Shown: piece by piece, positions 63,999 through 64,000 of the stretch
How positions within the stretch are numbered: the stretch's first letter is position 1
How the letters are laid out: the number at the start of each line of letters is the position of its first letter
Assembly (NCBI GenBank): GCA_017428925.1
Contig: JAFRPY010000050.1
Span: forward strand, 62,001 to 126,000
Direction: 5' to 3'
DNA length: 64,000 nucleotides
Origin: Prevotella sp.
GTDB taxonomy: Bacteria; Bacteroidota; Bacteroidia; Bacteroidales; Bacteroidaceae
Notes under the pieces: model-generated
Seen by the model: only the letters and a program-made list of their open reading frames with translations
Database searches by the model: none
What the model was told of the DNA's origin: nothing
Program-made: the position numbers and the translations under genes

Positions 63999-64000
63999 CG

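Overview
The window looks like chromosome of a Bacteroidota, most likely a Prevotella/Segatella-type Bacteroidales. The evidence is the Bacteroidota promoter signature (TAnnTTTG at -7, often with TTTG or TTTTGG about 20 bp upstream), A-rich rather than Shine-Dalgarno leaders, large C10 (streptopain-family) proteases with a Bacteroidales-type C-terminus, and Bacteroides-type plasmid replication and mobilization genes. All family assignments come from reading the sequence; no database search was run.

Layout. (1) 1-9,800 is core-like: the 5' part of an ExbB/MotA/TolQ proton-channel gene, a zinc-ribbon protein, two C10 proteases separated by a small Gly/Pro/Asp-rich peptide gene, a flavin-reductase-like protein, a nitroreductase and tRNA-Ser(GGA). 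(2) 9,800-18,600 starts just past the tRNA-Ser 3' end and carries a mobile-element backbone: a Rep_3-type initiator with four 21-22 bp spaced iterons, a WYL regulator, small unknown genes, a long hairpin with its own promoter, MobC and a MobA/MobB-type relaxase. No integrase and no second att copy are visible, so the far end is probably outside the window. (3) 18,593-45,671 is a roughly 27 kb block of 16 genes all on the minus strand, mostly butted or overlapping. In transcription order it reads XRE regulator, WYL regulator, a histidine kinase fused to a degenerate DNA methyltransferase and TRD-like region, a receiver-domain protein, HsdM, HsdS, a long HsdR with a possible C-terminal HEPN-like module, a GIY-YIG protein, a 511-aa unknown, a PLD-family protein, three unknowns, a DUF1848 protein, a methyltransferase-nuclease-RecQ fusion and a coiled-coil membrane protein. 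(4) 45,900-48,400 holds an XRE protein, a 55-aa protein and a WG-repeat lipoprotein. (5) 48,681-64,000 has two DUF4062-NTPase-repeat (STAND-type) proteins flanking a minus-strand ubiquitin-like conjugation operon: E1, E2-like, Ubl, membrane-anchored JAB peptidase and at least seven small unknown proteins. Two 213-bp direct repeats with a tRNA-like end lie in this operon. Last comes a cysteine-peptidase-like/double-RyR protein cut by the window edge.

How the parts may work together. Region 3 looks like a type I restriction-modification system under phospho-relay control: a kinase whose sensor appears built from an HsdM-like and HsdS-like module could read DNA methylation or recognition state and signal to the receiver protein encoded beside hsdM. 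Downstream nuclease and helicase genes would be additional defence modules. Region 5 looks like a Bil/Bub-like ubiquitin-like conjugation cassette paired with STAND NTPase sensors and a RyR ligand-binding protein, a plausible anti-phage or inter-bacterial conflict system. Both functional readings are inference from domain content and gene order.
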